Source: Ctenosaura bakeri
Lineage: Eukaryota > Chordata > Lepidosauria > Squamata > Iguanidae
Length of the DNA stretch: 64,000 nt
Reading direction: 5' to 3'
Assembly: GCA_948474755.1 (NCBI GenBank)
Contig: CAOLHI010000394.1
Coordinates: forward strand, 1-64,000
Positions 1 through 10,695 of this stretch are shown here, in pieces; within the stretch, counting starts at the first letter, position 1; each line of letters starts with the position of its first letter. A program made the translations under genes and the position numbers. A model generated the notes under the pieces. That model saw only the letters and a program-made list of their open reading frames with translations, searched no databases and had not been told where the DNA came from.

Positions 1-124
1 CCATCCAAGTGAGAAAACCAGAGTGGCAAGGCAGCAAGAAATGTGTGACACTGAGGGGAGAAGCACTAATCCTTTTGCCTCAAGTATGCATGTGTATGTA
101 CCTTCAAGCTGTCTGCTGATTTAA
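1..124. other. no recognisable feature
   Basis: I see no repeat, gene or regulatory signal in this stretch. Confidence 0.5.
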
Positions 125-312
125 GGCGAGCCCTTGAATTTCGTAGGGTTTTCTTATGCAAGGAACACTCAGAGGTGGTTTTGCCAGTGCCTTCTTCTGA
201 AATATAGCCTACAGCACCTGATACTTATTGGCAGTCTCCCATCCAGACACTAACCAGTGCTGATCCTGCTTAGTTTCCAAGATCAGACAGGATCTGATAC
301 CTTTAGGGTATG
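125..312 (-). mobile_element. 5S-rRNA-derived SINE, minus strand
   Basis: Read on the minus strand, 208-312 matches the 3' two thirds of vertebrate 5S rRNA: the order 'CTGATCTTGGAA', 'TAAGCAGGATCAGC', 'GGATGGGAGACTG', 'GTAGGCTA' follows the 5S internal promoter region. The part at 125-207 is the shared SINE body and tail ('AGAGGTGGTTTTGCCAGTGCC' on the plus strand, reversed). The Pol III internal control region would explain its origin. Several substitutions and loss of the 5S 5' end argue against a working 5S gene. A second copy lies at 35426-35622. Confidence 0.8.
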
Positions 313-1094
313 CTGATAGTATATTAACTTGTCGGTGCTTTCCTTTCCTTTGATTTATGACATATGTGCTGTAGTTTGAATCTTTGTCAGTATTCTTGAG
401 CTGATTTTCCCACTTTGCTCTAGCACGCTGCTTAAGCTGGCATGTCTATGCATAACACTATTGGAATAAATCTCACTAAGTTGTGTACATGTGTGAACCA
501 GGACATGTGGAAACAAGGTGCTAGAACACACTCATCTCCATTTCAAAGGAGGCTGATCTTTCCAGTTGGACTTATTCATCATCACCAACTATAGAGAGGC
601 GAAATGGAGGTGCAGGAACAAAATGAAAATGCTCTGACATTGCTAAGAAATTATCATTGCGGATAGCTGAACACACTGCCGAAGACACAAAAAATGTGTT
701 TTAATAGTTTTCATGAACTCTTGACTCCTTTCTTGGCAAGCCAGTTAGTAGATAGTAGAAGCAATCTGTGAAGTAAAAAGCAAGTTCACTATCAGATAGC
801 TTTAACATATGGTAGGAGCCTTAAGGAAATGTTCTGGAGAGTCACATGAGGGGGTAAAAAATCAACACTGACAGAAGTCACAGTGGGGGATTATGAAGAG
901 TTTCTTTGACTTATGTCCATGTTTGTGCTTGCTTAGTCCTCACTCCTCACTAACAAAGCTCTCTTGAATTCAGCTTAGTAGAAGGATTTATTTACTTAAT
1001 TATATATTTATTTTGTTTCCATCCTGAACTCCACGTGACAAGCAATGCAGCAGTGGTTAAAGGAAACGCTAGTTTGGGGTACATATCTGTGGGG
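313..1094. other. no recognisable feature
   Basis: AT-rich DNA without a long reading frame or a repeat I can name. It is the left flank of the DIRS insertion. Confidence 0.5.
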
Positions 1095-1137
1095 TTATGA
1101 TCTGTAAAAAGATACATTACTTAGGCAAACCTTTTTC
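1095..1137 (+). repeat. 43-bp direct repeat, left flank of DIRS
   Basis: This 43-bp stretch, beginning TTATGATCTG and ending CCTTTTTC, recurs without a mismatch at 7216-7258 in the same orientation. The two copies abut the DIRS element exactly. It looks like a target-site duplication, although tyrosine-recombinase elements are not expected to make one. Confidence 0.9.
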
Positions 1138-1141
1138 TTCT

Positions 1142-1306
1142 TCGTGGTCTCTGTGCCTTCATACACTAGGAGCTTTAGCGCCTGCGCGGTAGCGTTCGGA
1201 AACTTCTAGAGCTTGTTCGCTTGGCGGGAACCCCTCCCCCACGCCGGTACTGCGCATGCTCCTCCCGCCGAGCAACGGTCTCTCCTCAGTTCTTTCTCGT
1301 CCGCCG
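1142..1306 (+). repeat. DIRS left inverted terminal repeat
   Basis: This is the reverse complement, with a few small differences, of about 7017-7193. The shared core includes GCGCCTGCGCGGTAGCG and the GC-rich block ending near CTCCTCAGTTCT. In DIRS elements this region lies upstream of gag and is expected to hold the promoter; I see no clear TATA box before the gag ATG at 1468. Confidence 0.93.
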
Positions 1307-1467
1307 CCGCGTACGGAAGGTTCTTTAGTTTGTTCCTCTCACGTCGTGCTTGGCTTGCTGTTTTTTCACGGTTTTACGGACTTTCGGACTGTCTTTGACC
1401 TCTCTTTCGGACTCCCCCTTCGGCTTTCGTCTTTTTTGGATTTCGGAGTTTGGCGTTTCTTCGTCTT

Positions 1468-4004
1468 ATGTCCGCGCTCTTTAAGAAGTGCGTGTCCTGC
1501 GGCCGCAAGGTTGCCCTCAACGACGGCCATAAGGAGTGTCTCTTCTGTTTGGGCGAGTCCCACAATATCCGGACTTGCCAAATTTGTAGGGATTTTACTC
1601 CCCAAACTCTTCGCAACCGCTCCGCGAGACTCAAATCTTTTTGTTGGGAGCAGTCTCTGCGGGCGATAGACGAGACCTCCACTTCCAAGATGGCCGACAA
1701 GAAGACGACCACGCCATCGACGGTATCGGCGGCTGCCGTTCCGTCCACCTCGTTGGTATCGGGCTCGGTACCGGCGAAACGCCGATCTCGGCGTTACCGA
1801 GGATCCCGAAGCTGTCGGCGGCTGCCAAGTCAGCTAAAGGATCCTCGACGGCGAGGAAGGCTGAGGCTCCCCTTACGGAGACGCCTGCAAAAAAGCGCCC
1901 TGCTCCGGACGGAGGCAAGGGCAAGGAGAAGGAGAAGAAGAAGAAGAAGAAGGAAAAGAAGCGCTCCCCGGCTGGGGACGCTCAACCTCCTACTCCTCCT
2001 CCTACTCAGCAGCCTTCCAAAGGGCGAGGCGAGTCCGTCGACCTCTCGGAGGATGAGATCGAGGACGTTCCCCAACAGCGCCCGGACTCGCCTGTGGCAG
2101 ACCCTCCAACCCTGGTGGAGGAGCGCCACCGCCCTCTTAGCCGTCGCAGGTCGGCCGACCTGCAGCAGAGAGAGCCCTCTGCTTCTCCGGAGCGGCGTTC
2201 GACCTCCTTCAGGTCCCGGTCCCGCTCTTCCGAGCGTCCGGTGGCCTCGCCGCCTCCGAGGGAGACAAGAGAGGAACAACCTCGCTCGTCTGCCTCCAGA
2301 TACACCTCGGCGTCCTACGTGGCCAGGTACGCGAGGGAATCTGAGTGGAGAGAGCGCCCGGCCTCCTATCGGTCGCATTCGCCATCGTACCGGGATCGGT
2401 ACCATCGTGGCCCGAGTCGCTGGGAGACCTTCCGGAGGTCCCGGTCACCTCGTCGACAGCGCGAATCGCGCTCGCCTAGAGGGGACGAGGCTCGGTACCG
2501 TCGACGCCGAAGCCGATCTCCGTCGGACCGCCGCTCCTTCAGCCGCTCTCCCTCCCCTCGATATCATAGGGCGAGGGAGCCTTCACCACGGTATCGGGCG
2601 ATATCGCCACCTCCTAGGGTCACGGCAACAGCAACGCGCCCTACGGAGTCGGTGGTGACTGAGCGGGCTACGACGACGTCAGCCTGCCAGACTACCCCGG
2701 TCACCACCAAGAGGGTGAAGTCCGTGGTCAGCCATCCCAAGCGGGACGCTGCTGCTACCACCGCCCCGGCTGCGGAGAAGCCTAGGAAGGCAACACCTGC
2801 GGCGACTACGAAGGAGCCGGAGAGCGAGCGGCGAGAGGACTCACCGAGCTCGGAGTCGTACGACTCGAGTGCGGAGTCTGAGGTGTCTGAGGCGGCCTCC
2901 CAGGAGTCTCCTCCGTTGGGATTCGGGGACCCGATCCCAGATTCTGCTCCAGAGGACGTCCACCAGTTCTCTGCGATGCTGCTCCGCATGGCCACTACCC
3001 TCGGCCTTAAGATCGCCGATGCGGAGCCGGAGGATGACGATCCAGCCTTCTCCGTTTTCGAGGAGAAGCGACCTTCCACGGCCCCGCTGCCTCTCCTGCC
3101 CCGGGTATCCAGACTGGTGAAGGCCGCCTGGGATAGACCGGCCTCGGCTCAGCCGATACCGCAGCGGTTAGAACACCTCTACAGGGTGCAGAAGGATAAC
3201 GCCGGTTATCTATTTAATCACCCTGCACCGAACTCTGTGGTCGTCGAGTCCGCGCAGACGAAAGGCTCCGGCAGGCAACACACCACCCCGCCGGACAAAG
3301 AGGGCAGGAAGTTGGACGCCTACGCAAGGAGGTTCTATTCGGCTGCCTCCTTGCAGATCAGGCTGTCCAACACTCAGGCTTGCCTCGCGGCATACCTGAA
3401 GAAGGTGCTCGATCGCCTGCAACCAGCGATGGAAGCGGTACCGGAGGACATCCGCCAAGCCTCCTCCGTGATCTTCAATGAGGCTATCTCCATCGCTCGG
3501 CACCAGATGGCCTCCTCCCGGCACGCAGTGGAGATCGCCTCCCGGGTCATGGCGGGATCCGTTGGCCTCCGCCGCCATGCTTGGCTTCGACCGGCCGACA
3601 TCCAGGAGGACACCAGAAGGAGGATTGAAGATCTCCCCTTCGACGGTGAAGGCCTATTCAATTCGTCCACAGACGAAGCTTTGGACAATCTCGTCAAGGC
3701 GAGACTGACCGCAAAAAAGATTGGGCTGCAGCCGGCCACGCAGACCCGCAGGGCCTCCACCTTCCGACCATCCTGGCGACGATCTTCCACCTCGTCGTTC
3801 CAGCGTTCGGCCCAGTCTGGACAGTCGAGACCGTCCTCCGGCTCATCGGCCAGACGCACGATTAGGCGGCGCCCGCCTTCGTCGAAGAAGTCCCTCCTCC
3901 GAGACAAAGTCTCGGTTTTGACGTGTCTGGCAGGACCCACCAATACCCACTCTTCAGCCTACCATCAGCGCTCGGAGACCGACCGACTCTCGCTCGACAC
4001 CTAG
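1468..4004 (+). pseudogene. gag: DIRS gag-like ORF1 (one frameshift)
   Basis: Putative nucleocapsid-like ORF1 of the DIRS element. I start it at the ATG at 1468 because the conserved vertebrate DIRS N-terminus follows directly: a Cys/His cluster (CVSC, then GHKECLFCLGESH, then CQIC) that could bind zinc. A stop-free frame runs from 1468 to about 1775. The reading then moves to a second frame (-1, or +2), which stays open to the TAG at 4002-4004. The switch lies near 1770-1790, just before a Lys/Glu-rich tract (about 1915-1965). Next come Pro-rich sequence and a long Arg/Ser-rich domain (about 2140-2570) full of RS and SR dipeptides. The C-terminal half (about 2930-3720) is a conserved-looking helical region. 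Full length would be about 845 residues. The function is inferred from position and family, as DIRS gag proteins are poorly characterised. The end overlaps the start of the pol frame. Confidence 0.82.
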
Positions 4005-5831
4005 CGGAGTGGCAGTTTGTCACTACGGACTCTTGGGTACTTTCCATCGTCCGTCTTGGCTACGCCATCGAGTTTCTCGATATTCCTCCTCGCGGCGTTT
4101 ATTACTCCACGCCGTCGAGTCCGGCCCTCCTGGAAGAGATACAATCCTCCTCCAGAAAGGGGCGATCGAGCGGCTCCCGCAAGAGGCCAAGACCACCGGC
4201 TTCTTCTCCAGGTACTTCACGGTACCGAAAGCCGACGGTACCCTCCGGCCGATCCTAGACCTCAGAGGGGTGAACTACTACATCCGCCCCAAAAGGTTCA
4301 AGATGGTCACGATACCGTCGATCCTACCCTTCCTACATCGAGGGGACTGGTTCGCCTCCATCGATCTCCGAGACGCATACTTCCATATCGCCATTCGCCC
4401 GCAGCACAGACGGTACCTCCGCTTCGCAGTCGACGACACCTGTTACCAGTACAAGGTGCTGCCGTTCGGACTCTCGACTGCCCCAAGGGTCTTCACCAAG
4501 TGCATGGCCCCGGTGGTATCCTACCTGCGGACGAAGGGCGCTTCGTCTTCCCCTACCTCGACGATTGGCTGTTGGTGGCGTCCTGCAAACAGAGACTTTA
4601 CCACGACGTCCACGTGACGTTGTCACTCCTGACCCGCCTTGGTCTACGAGTGAATCCGAAGAAGTCCCACCTCGAGCCGGCGAGGGTCTTGGACTTCATC
4701 GGGGCGACGCTCGACTCGACCTCCGCCAGGGCGTACCTACCAGACTCTCGAGCACAAACCTTGATCCGGGCCGCCGCTCACGCTCGTACGGCCCCGACGT
4801 TATCTGCGAGAAGCGTCCAGCAGCTCTTGGGCTACATGGCTGCGACGACCGCTGTGACATATCTCGCCAGGCTGAGAGCAAGACCTCTTCAACACTGGTT
4901 CGTCCGCATATTCGACCCCCTGCGAGACGAACAGACACTCCGACTGCAGCTGCCGGGAGACGTCCGCTCATCCCTCCGATGGTGGCAGTCGCGACGCAAT
5001 CTCATGTCAGGGATGCCTTTCCAGCAGCCGACACCGAAGGTGACGGTAACGACCGACGCCTCCCTGTATGGATGGGGTGCCCACTGCGGCGATCTCAGAG
5101 TCCGCGACAGATGGACCGACGACGAGACCGCTCTCCATATCAACGCGCTGGAGCTGCTCGCCGTCTGGAAAGCCCTACGGGCGTTCCGCCATGCCGTGGC
5201 GGGGCGCACGGTCCTGATTCTGACGGACAACACCACCGCCGTCTGCTACATCAACAGACAAGGTGGGACTCATTCCACGACCCTGCTCGACATCGCGCTC
5301 GGCCTGTGGGAATGGTGCATTCGCCTGCACACGCATCCCGTGGCGGTTCACCTGGCCGGGCAGGAGAACACCACGGCAGATGCCCTCAGCAGAGACACCT
5401 CATCCCATCACGAATGGTCTCTCTCCGGAGAGGCGTTCAGACTGATTCGGGACCGCTGGGCGAACCATCGATCGACCTCTTCGCGACCAGGGAAAACGCG
5501 AAGTGTCGCCGATTCTGTTCCAGAGCGGGCCACGATCGTGCCTCCATCGGGGACGCTTTCCAGTTTCCGTGGACCGGGGAACTCCTCTATGCGTTCCCGC
5601 CGTTCCGCTGCTCGGCCGGACGATATCGAGATCCTCGCCGACCGAGCCGACGCGATCCTGGTAGCCCCGTACTGGCCGAGACAACATTGGTTCGCACCCC
5701 TGCTACGAGCCGTGCGAGACGACCTGCTCCGGTTGCCACCGACACCGGACCTGCTCTCCCACTCCGGCGGCCGAGTCCTCCATCCGGACCTGCCACGCCT
5801 GGCCCTCCATGCCTGGAGGATATCGCACTAG
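3923..5831 (+). pseudogene. pol: DIRS ORF2: reverse transcriptase, RNase H, methyltransferase-like (frameshifted)
   Basis: Copies the element RNA into DNA. Domains in order: an N-terminal motif with TTDSWVLSIV (about 4010-4050); RT with SIDLRDAYFHIAI (about 4357-4392), LPFGLSTAP (about 4459-4485) and the catalytic YLDD (4554-4565); RNase H with TTDAS (about 5046), LELLAVW (about 5149), LTDNTT (about 5219) and an AGQENTTADALSRD end (about 5355-5400); then a DAM-type methyltransferase-like domain with IDLFATREN (about 5472), YAFPP (about 5590) and VAPYWPRQHW (about 5660-5690), typical of vertebrate DIRS. The frame changes at about 4145, 4540, 5460 and 5600, so at least four indels break it. The domains are otherwise uninterrupted and the active-site residues are present. 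The start is uncertain; the frame opens inside the end of gag. The stop at 5829-5831 overlaps the recombinase frame. Confidence 0.93.
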
Positions 5832-6843
5832 ACGATCCCGTGCTCGGTACCGTCCTCGTCGCGGCCAGGAAGGAATCCACCCGTCGCAACTATCAATACA
5901 AGTGGCGACGCTTCCTGACCTTCGCTAACGAGAGGAGTGAGCCGGTATCGCCCGCGGGGCTCTCGACCGTCCTGCACTTCCTCCTGCACCTCCGGCAACA
6001 GGGCCTGGCGTTTCCATCCCTGAAGGTGTATCTCTCCGCGATCGTGGCATACCAACCGCCACGATCTGCTGCCTCGGCCTTCTTCAGGAACGATACCGTT
6101 AAGCGGTTCCTGAAGGGACTTCACCATCTCTACCCGCCGGTATCGCCGCCGCTACCGCCGTGGTCCCTCTCGCTGGTGCTCTCGCAGTTGACGAAGCCGC
6201 CCTTCGAGCCGATGGCGACCTCGGATGACAGGCTCCTGACAATGAAAACCGCCTTCCTGGTAGCGGTGACCTCAGCGAGGCGAGCGGGTGAGATCACAGC
6301 TCTTCGTTCCGATGAGCCCTTCATGGTCTTCCACAGGGACAAGGTGGTCCTGAGACCTGACATCTCGTTCCTGCCAAAGGTGGTGTCCAGTTTCCATCTC
6401 AACCAGGACATCATCCTGCCTGCCTTCTTCCCGAACCCGACGACACCGTTGGAGCGGTCCCTCCACTCCCTGGACGTGCGTCGGGCATTGGCTTTCTACA
6501 AGGACAGGACTGCTTCCTTCCACAGACGCCGCATCTCTTTGTTTGCTATGGGCGACGTCGGAGGGGCCTAAAAGTGTCCACCCAGCGCTTCTCCAAGTGG
6601 GTGGTAAGGACTATTGAACTGGCGTATGAGCTCGCGAGGAAGCCTCCGCCAGTCCTGCTTCGAGCCCACTCCACCAGAGCTGTGGCTACTTCTGCGGCCC
6701 TCCTGCGAGGAGTTGACCTGCATGAACTCTGCCGTGTGGCGACCTGGTCCCAACCATCGACCTTCGTGCGCCACTACAGGCTCGACTGCCGGTCGCGCAG
6801 AGATGCCCGGTTTGGACGTGAGGTGTTGGCTTCCGTGCTGTAG
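5790..6843 (+). pseudogene. DIRS tyrosine recombinase ORF3 (one frameshift)
   Basis: Tyrosine recombinase of the phage-integrase superfamily, which inserts the circular DIRS intermediate. The N-terminal SAM-like DNA-binding part begins near LAARK/STRRNY (about 5855-5890), with YQYKWRRFLTF next. The catalytic Arg box is SARRAGEITAL (about 6270-6303). The second box HSTRA (about 6666-6680) carries His-x-x-Arg, followed by a Trp (TW, about 6742) in place of the second His. The nucleophile Tyr is in VRHY (codon 6775-6777). The order and spacing fit DIRS recombinases of about 330 residues. A frame change near 6535-6545 separates the Arg box from the H-x-x-R and Tyr boxes, so one intact polypeptide is not encoded. 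The 5' end overlaps ORF2 and has no obvious own start; the stop at 6841-6843 lies just before the internal complementary region. Confidence 0.93.
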
Positions 6844-6879
6844 GACCTGACCCGCCGTCCGACCGGTAAGCTACACAGT

Positions 6880-6975
6880 CTCCTAGTGTATGAAGGCACA
6901 GAGACCACGAGAAGAAGAACAGGTTGCTTACCTGTAACTGTGGTTCTTCGAGTGGTCATCTGTGCCATCATACAC
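6880..6975 (+). repeat. DIRS internal complementary region (ICR)
   Basis: The left half (6880-6910) is an exact reverse complement of the element's 5' end (1142-1172). The right half (6915-6975) is an exact reverse complement of the 3' end (7157-7217). In the accepted DIRS model this region templates the joining of both ends to form a closed circle. Joining base 7215 to base 1138 gives a junction that matches the reverse complement of the ICR except for a 2-nt CT difference in a TTC-rich run. Confidence 0.93.
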
Positions 6976-7016
6976 ACCCGCCCTTCCTCCCCTCTTTCTC
7001 AGGTCCCTGTAGGTTC

Positions 7017-7193
7017 TACGGCGGACGACAGAACTGAGGAGAGACCGTTGCTCGGCGGGAGGAGCATGCGCAGTACCGGCGTGGGGGAGGGGTTCCCGCC
7101 AAGCGAACAAGCTCTAGAAGTTTCCGAACGCTACCGCGCAGGCGCTAAAGCTCCTAGTGTATGATGGCACAGATGACCACTCGAAGAACCACA
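7017..7193 (-). repeat. DIRS right inverted terminal repeat
   Basis: This is the inverted partner of 1142-1306. The outermost bases beyond 7193 (to 7215) are not in the left repeat but are matched by the ICR, as in other DIRS elements whose 3' terminal repeat extends past the 5' one. Confidence 0.92.
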
Positions 7194-7215
7194 GTTACAG
7201 GTAAGCAACCTGTTC

Positions 7216-7258
7216 TTATGATCTGTAAAAAGATACATTACTTAGGCAAACCTTTTTC
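7216..7258 (+). repeat. 43-bp direct repeat, right flank of DIRS
   Basis: Perfect copy of 1095-1137. The next host bases (CTTTGAGCAG) differ from those after the left copy, where the element begins, so this is the resumption of the pre-insertion target. Confidence 0.9.
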
Positions 7259-7430
7259 CTTTGAGCAGCTTTATTTCTACTGCTTTCTCATGAAAATGTC
7301 AATTTCATACCCAAGCATTTCATAGATCAGAACCACAAGATGAGTGGCCAAGTAACATCAGAGTGCAATCAAATTGACAAAGATTATTAATGAATCATAG
7401 AGCTGGAATGAGAAAGAAGACAGAAACTAG

Positions 7431-7631
7431 GGCCATTTCTGCACTACACTATTATAGTGCTATTATTCCACTTTCAACATCCAATGGAATCCTGAGGTTT
7501 ACGGTTATGGAGGAGCATTTAGATTTCTCAGCCAGAGAGCTCTTTGGCCTCAGTAAACTACAAACCCCAGAATTCCACAGGGTGTTGAAAGTGGAATAAT
7601 AGCTCTATAATAGTGTAGTGCGGAAATGGCC
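7431..7631. mobile_element. fold-back MITE, PIF/Harbinger-like ends
   Basis: The first ~50 bp (GGCCATTTCTGCACTACAC...) are repeated inverted at the right end (...GTAGTGCGGAAATGGCC). The stem includes TTCCACTTTCAACATCC and its complement, so almost half of the element is stem. Flanking triplets are TAG and CAG, close to the TWA type of PIF/Harbinger. The same family occurs at 13367 and 49095. It has no coding capacity. Confidence 0.8.
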
Positions 7632-8354
7632 CAGGAGAGGCTGCAGCAGTTTGCTTCTCCCTGAGCCTGCTGGAAAGGACAAGACTCCCCCCACCTTGGT
7701 TCTCTTCCTGCTGAGTAAACTACTCAAGTTGAAGTCAGTTTGCAGCAACTGAAGTAAGGTGGGGAGAAAGGAGGAGGTTGGGAGGAGGAGAGAGAAACTG
7801 GGACAATTTAAAAGTAGCTGAAACAACCGAGGACAAATGAGGACAGTTGGAGAATATGCGGATTTTTTATTACATGTATGTATATGCTTGCTTGCTTGCT
7901 TACTTACTTAATGAAGATCTCTTCTTTGTCACTCGTCTTGATTTCTAGAGAAGAACACTAAGGTCACTCTGTGAAACAATAGGCAATTATTAGACTACTG
8001 AAGCAACACAGTTCAGTGTATGTTTCCATTATAGTAAAAGGGCTTTCAAGTGAGGCACTAAGCGTTGTAGGAACAGGGGCTGAGGAAGGTTCATTTTGCC
8101 CCCAAGTTGAATGGGAGGTAATGAAGCTAGCAATATCTCCCCAAGATTTGATGAGAATGGTATAGCCCTGGCTTTCAGCAGAGACATTGCTGGTTACCTT
8201 CTGTCAGTGAGCAACTGCCTCACTGCAAAGCGGAAGCAGAGCTACTCCTCTCTTTTGTCTCACAGCCAGAGAGAAGTGTCTCTTGGAGAGCAGGATTTCT
8301 TCAGAATGACTATGTACAAGAGCAAACGCAGAAGCCAAAGATGTAAGTAGCTGT
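7632..8354. other. no recognisable feature
   Basis: Only a short TGCT/TACT-type tract near 7885-7910 stands out. I see no gene or dispersed repeat. Confidence 0.45.
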
Positions 8355-8381
8355 CATTCATTCATTCATTCATTCATTCAT
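8355..8381 (+). repeat. (CATT)n microsatellite
   Basis: Nearly seven consecutive CATT units. Confidence 0.95.
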
Positions 8382-10544
8382 GGCTGCCTGTGTGTGTATT
8401 TGTTTGTACATATATTGATATATACTAGATCTCTGAGATGGGAAATGTCTCCTAATTTGATTGAGAACTATGCCTTTCTTCTGCAGTGGATAAATTACAC
8501 AAGAGGGGCACAAGTGGAATTTTCAGTGCATTTATACTACAGTATCTGTATTACTAAATGAAGGAGAGATCAGAAGAATGAAAAATAAGCACACTTGTTA
8601 CTATGGAAACCATCAGCAAGCGACTGCTTTATAAAACCAACAAGGAAATAGAGATCAAATACAAGTTAAGAGCATTCCTTATTCAGACAGTAATGACTAG
8701 ATAGGTAAGGGTTTGCTCTTAACAGGGTAAGAGAAGAGCATCGGGAAGCAGCATTTAGGGGCTTCATTATGTTATTTTATGCAAATTGACTTGAGGAAAC
8801 AAGAAATTAGAAATTAGTCTGCCCTTGCTTGTCACACACTACTTTTGAAAGGAAGATGCTAATGCAGCCAAAAGAGAGGAAAGTAGAAAGAGTGTCGGTG
8901 AATTGAAAATAAAAATCAGATAATTTTTTAAAAAAAATGTCCACATCATTGGCAGTTGCAATATATTCTTGTTTCTCAAGACAAATACGATACCAGATAT
9001 AACATGTTGTTAACCCATCCAGTTTGGCACATCAGATTTGAATGCAAAGACTTGTAGGGATCAAACTGTCAAGCCTATATTGGTGACTGAAGATCGAAAA
9101 CAGCAATAAATTCAATAGAAGTTTTGCCATGACTTCAATAGGGCTGTCCTTACAGACACACAAAAAATGGAGAAAATGAAGGAATTATTTTGTGAATTGC
9201 TGGGACACAACTGGGGAAGAAAGGAGGAAAAGCAAAAGAATTCAAATATATCATTACCTAACGTGAGCAAATGTTTTTCTTCTTTTGTCAAAACATTCAG
9301 TGCTGCCTTTAATTCTCTTTCCTTCCATAAAAGCTTCCCCAGGTAGCAAAAACTGTGCAGGCATCTCAAAAAAGAAAAGAAATTTTCTGCTCTGTTCAAC
9401 AACAACAAAAGGACCTTTTATATCAAACATTACTTTAACTTTTTCTCCTGAAAGCAGTTGATAGTTTGGAATTTGGTACACCCCAGTTTACTGTTGCCTC
9501 CAGGATTTAGTCCTATCCATGTTTACTCCCAATTAAATCAGTGGAAGCTTGGTAAATCAATACTTGCGCAAGTCCTATTGATTCGGCGGATCTGTTTTAG
9601 CTGGGACTAACATTGGATTTAATCTCATTTTTATTTATGCTTACTTAATACTCATCTCTTCTTCAGCCTCTTTCCTGAAAATATACAGCAAGTGGTAGTC
9701 ACTACAGTGGATCAGGATGAGGAATTAGATACTGAACAGTGTTGGAGTGAGACAATGTACAGATTAGACTTTGGCATGTTCAGAATTTGGGCTCATATCT
9801 TGGTTGGCTGTAACATTCATTTACTCGGTTCTCAAACTTGCTTAATTTGATAACCACAACTCTGCAACCATTTCTGTAAGACAACACTTCTGGGACTGCT
9901 TGGAAGGAAATGTTTCCAACATCTATATCTATGGAGCTTTTGATATCAATACATTTTTTTCTGCTGTTGTTATATTGTGCAGGTAGGGTCAAAGGCACCA
10001 TGGTTAGGTAAACTTGGTAGACTCTTGGACAGCAGGAAAGAAACTCAAGTAGAATTATATCTGGCAGCAACTGTACTCTATATGTCAATTTCACAGGAGG
10101 AAAAAAGAGGTCAGAACTAGGAACTCCAAGATAGGTCATGCAGTGGCTGGATCTGGGTTCAGCTAAGCTAGGAAACAGATAAGAGCCAAAGTAGGAGGAA
10201 GGAAGATGTGTGGACATGGATAGCTCAGTTAGGATCAAATCATTAGCAGACTTGTTGAAAGAAATTTGTGGAAGAAGGACCACTAGCAAAGTCATCTGTT
10301 AACCACATTTCCAGTTTGCCTACCTGGAAAACAGGACTGAAAATGTCTGTGGCAAGCTAACCATGGAATCTGTGATGACCGTTAGGGCAATGTGTGAGAC
10401 TGATTTCCACCTGTCTGACATTAGAGAATTGAGCTGCTGGACAGATGCCCTGAAACTGATCCAGAGTTGATCATTCTTTGGGTTCTCATGTTCATGGTTA
10501 ACATGTAAAAATATGCAAGCATGTAGGCTCTGTCACATTGCTTG
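8382..10544. other. no recognisable feature
   Basis: AT-rich DNA. A 171-codon minus-strand frame at 9780-10295 has no motif I recognise and biased composition, so I do not call it a gene. Confidence 0.45.
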
Positions 10545-10695
10545 TCTGTTTGTTTTTAATCTGCTATGCCTGAGTCTCAATTTGTTATACTATTGTACTA
10601 TATTTATTTCACTGTAGTTACTGTTGTAATGATCTTTGAGTAGTCCTAATGCAATAGAAGGATAGGGATCCTAAGTTTTCTAAAATAAATAAATA
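10545..10695 (+). repeat. possible L2-type LINE 3' tail
   Basis: The stretch ends in CTTTGAGTAG...AAATAAATAAATAA, the form of the old reptile LINE tail that normally reads 'CTTTGGGTCC...ATAAATAAATAA'. It is strongly diverged. A better preserved tail of similar form lies at 41700-41915. Confidence 0.35.

Larger units (their letters stand above)
1138..7215 (+). mobile_element. DIRS tyrosine-recombinase retrotransposon, full length, frameshifted
   Basis: This 6,078-bp element has the full DIRS architecture: inverted terminal repeats (about 1142-1306 and 7017-7193), an internal complementary region (6880-6975), a gag-like ORF, an RT/RNase H/methyltransferase ORF and a tyrosine recombinase ORF, all on the plus strand. 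It lacks the LTRs and DDE integrase of Gypsy or Copia elements. DIRS elements replicate through a circular intermediate that the recombinase integrates. The element is GC-rich against AT-rich flanks. Each ORF is open for long stretches but switches frame, at least six times in all, so this copy cannot make its proteins as assembled. Few or no nonsense changes occur in the conserved frames, which suggests either a young copy or indel errors in the assembly. The outer limits are set by the 43-bp flanking repeat and agree with the internal complementary region. Confidence 0.95.

Noticed and set aside
125..312. A functional 5S rRNA gene
   Set aside because: The 5S part is truncated and substituted and is joined to a SINE body; the same applies to 35426-35622.
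1213..1398. 61-codon frame that recurs on the minus strand at 6928-7110
   Set aside because: The repeat is caused by the DIRS inverted terminal repeats; it is not a gene pair.
1138..7215. Gypsy or retroviral identity for the element
   Set aside because: No LTRs, no DDE integrase and no aspartic protease seen; the RT is followed by a tyrosine recombinase and the ends are inverted.
9780..10295. 171-codon minus-strand frame
   Set aside because: No recognisable motif, no repeat family and no codon pattern that sets it apart from chance in AT-rich DNA.
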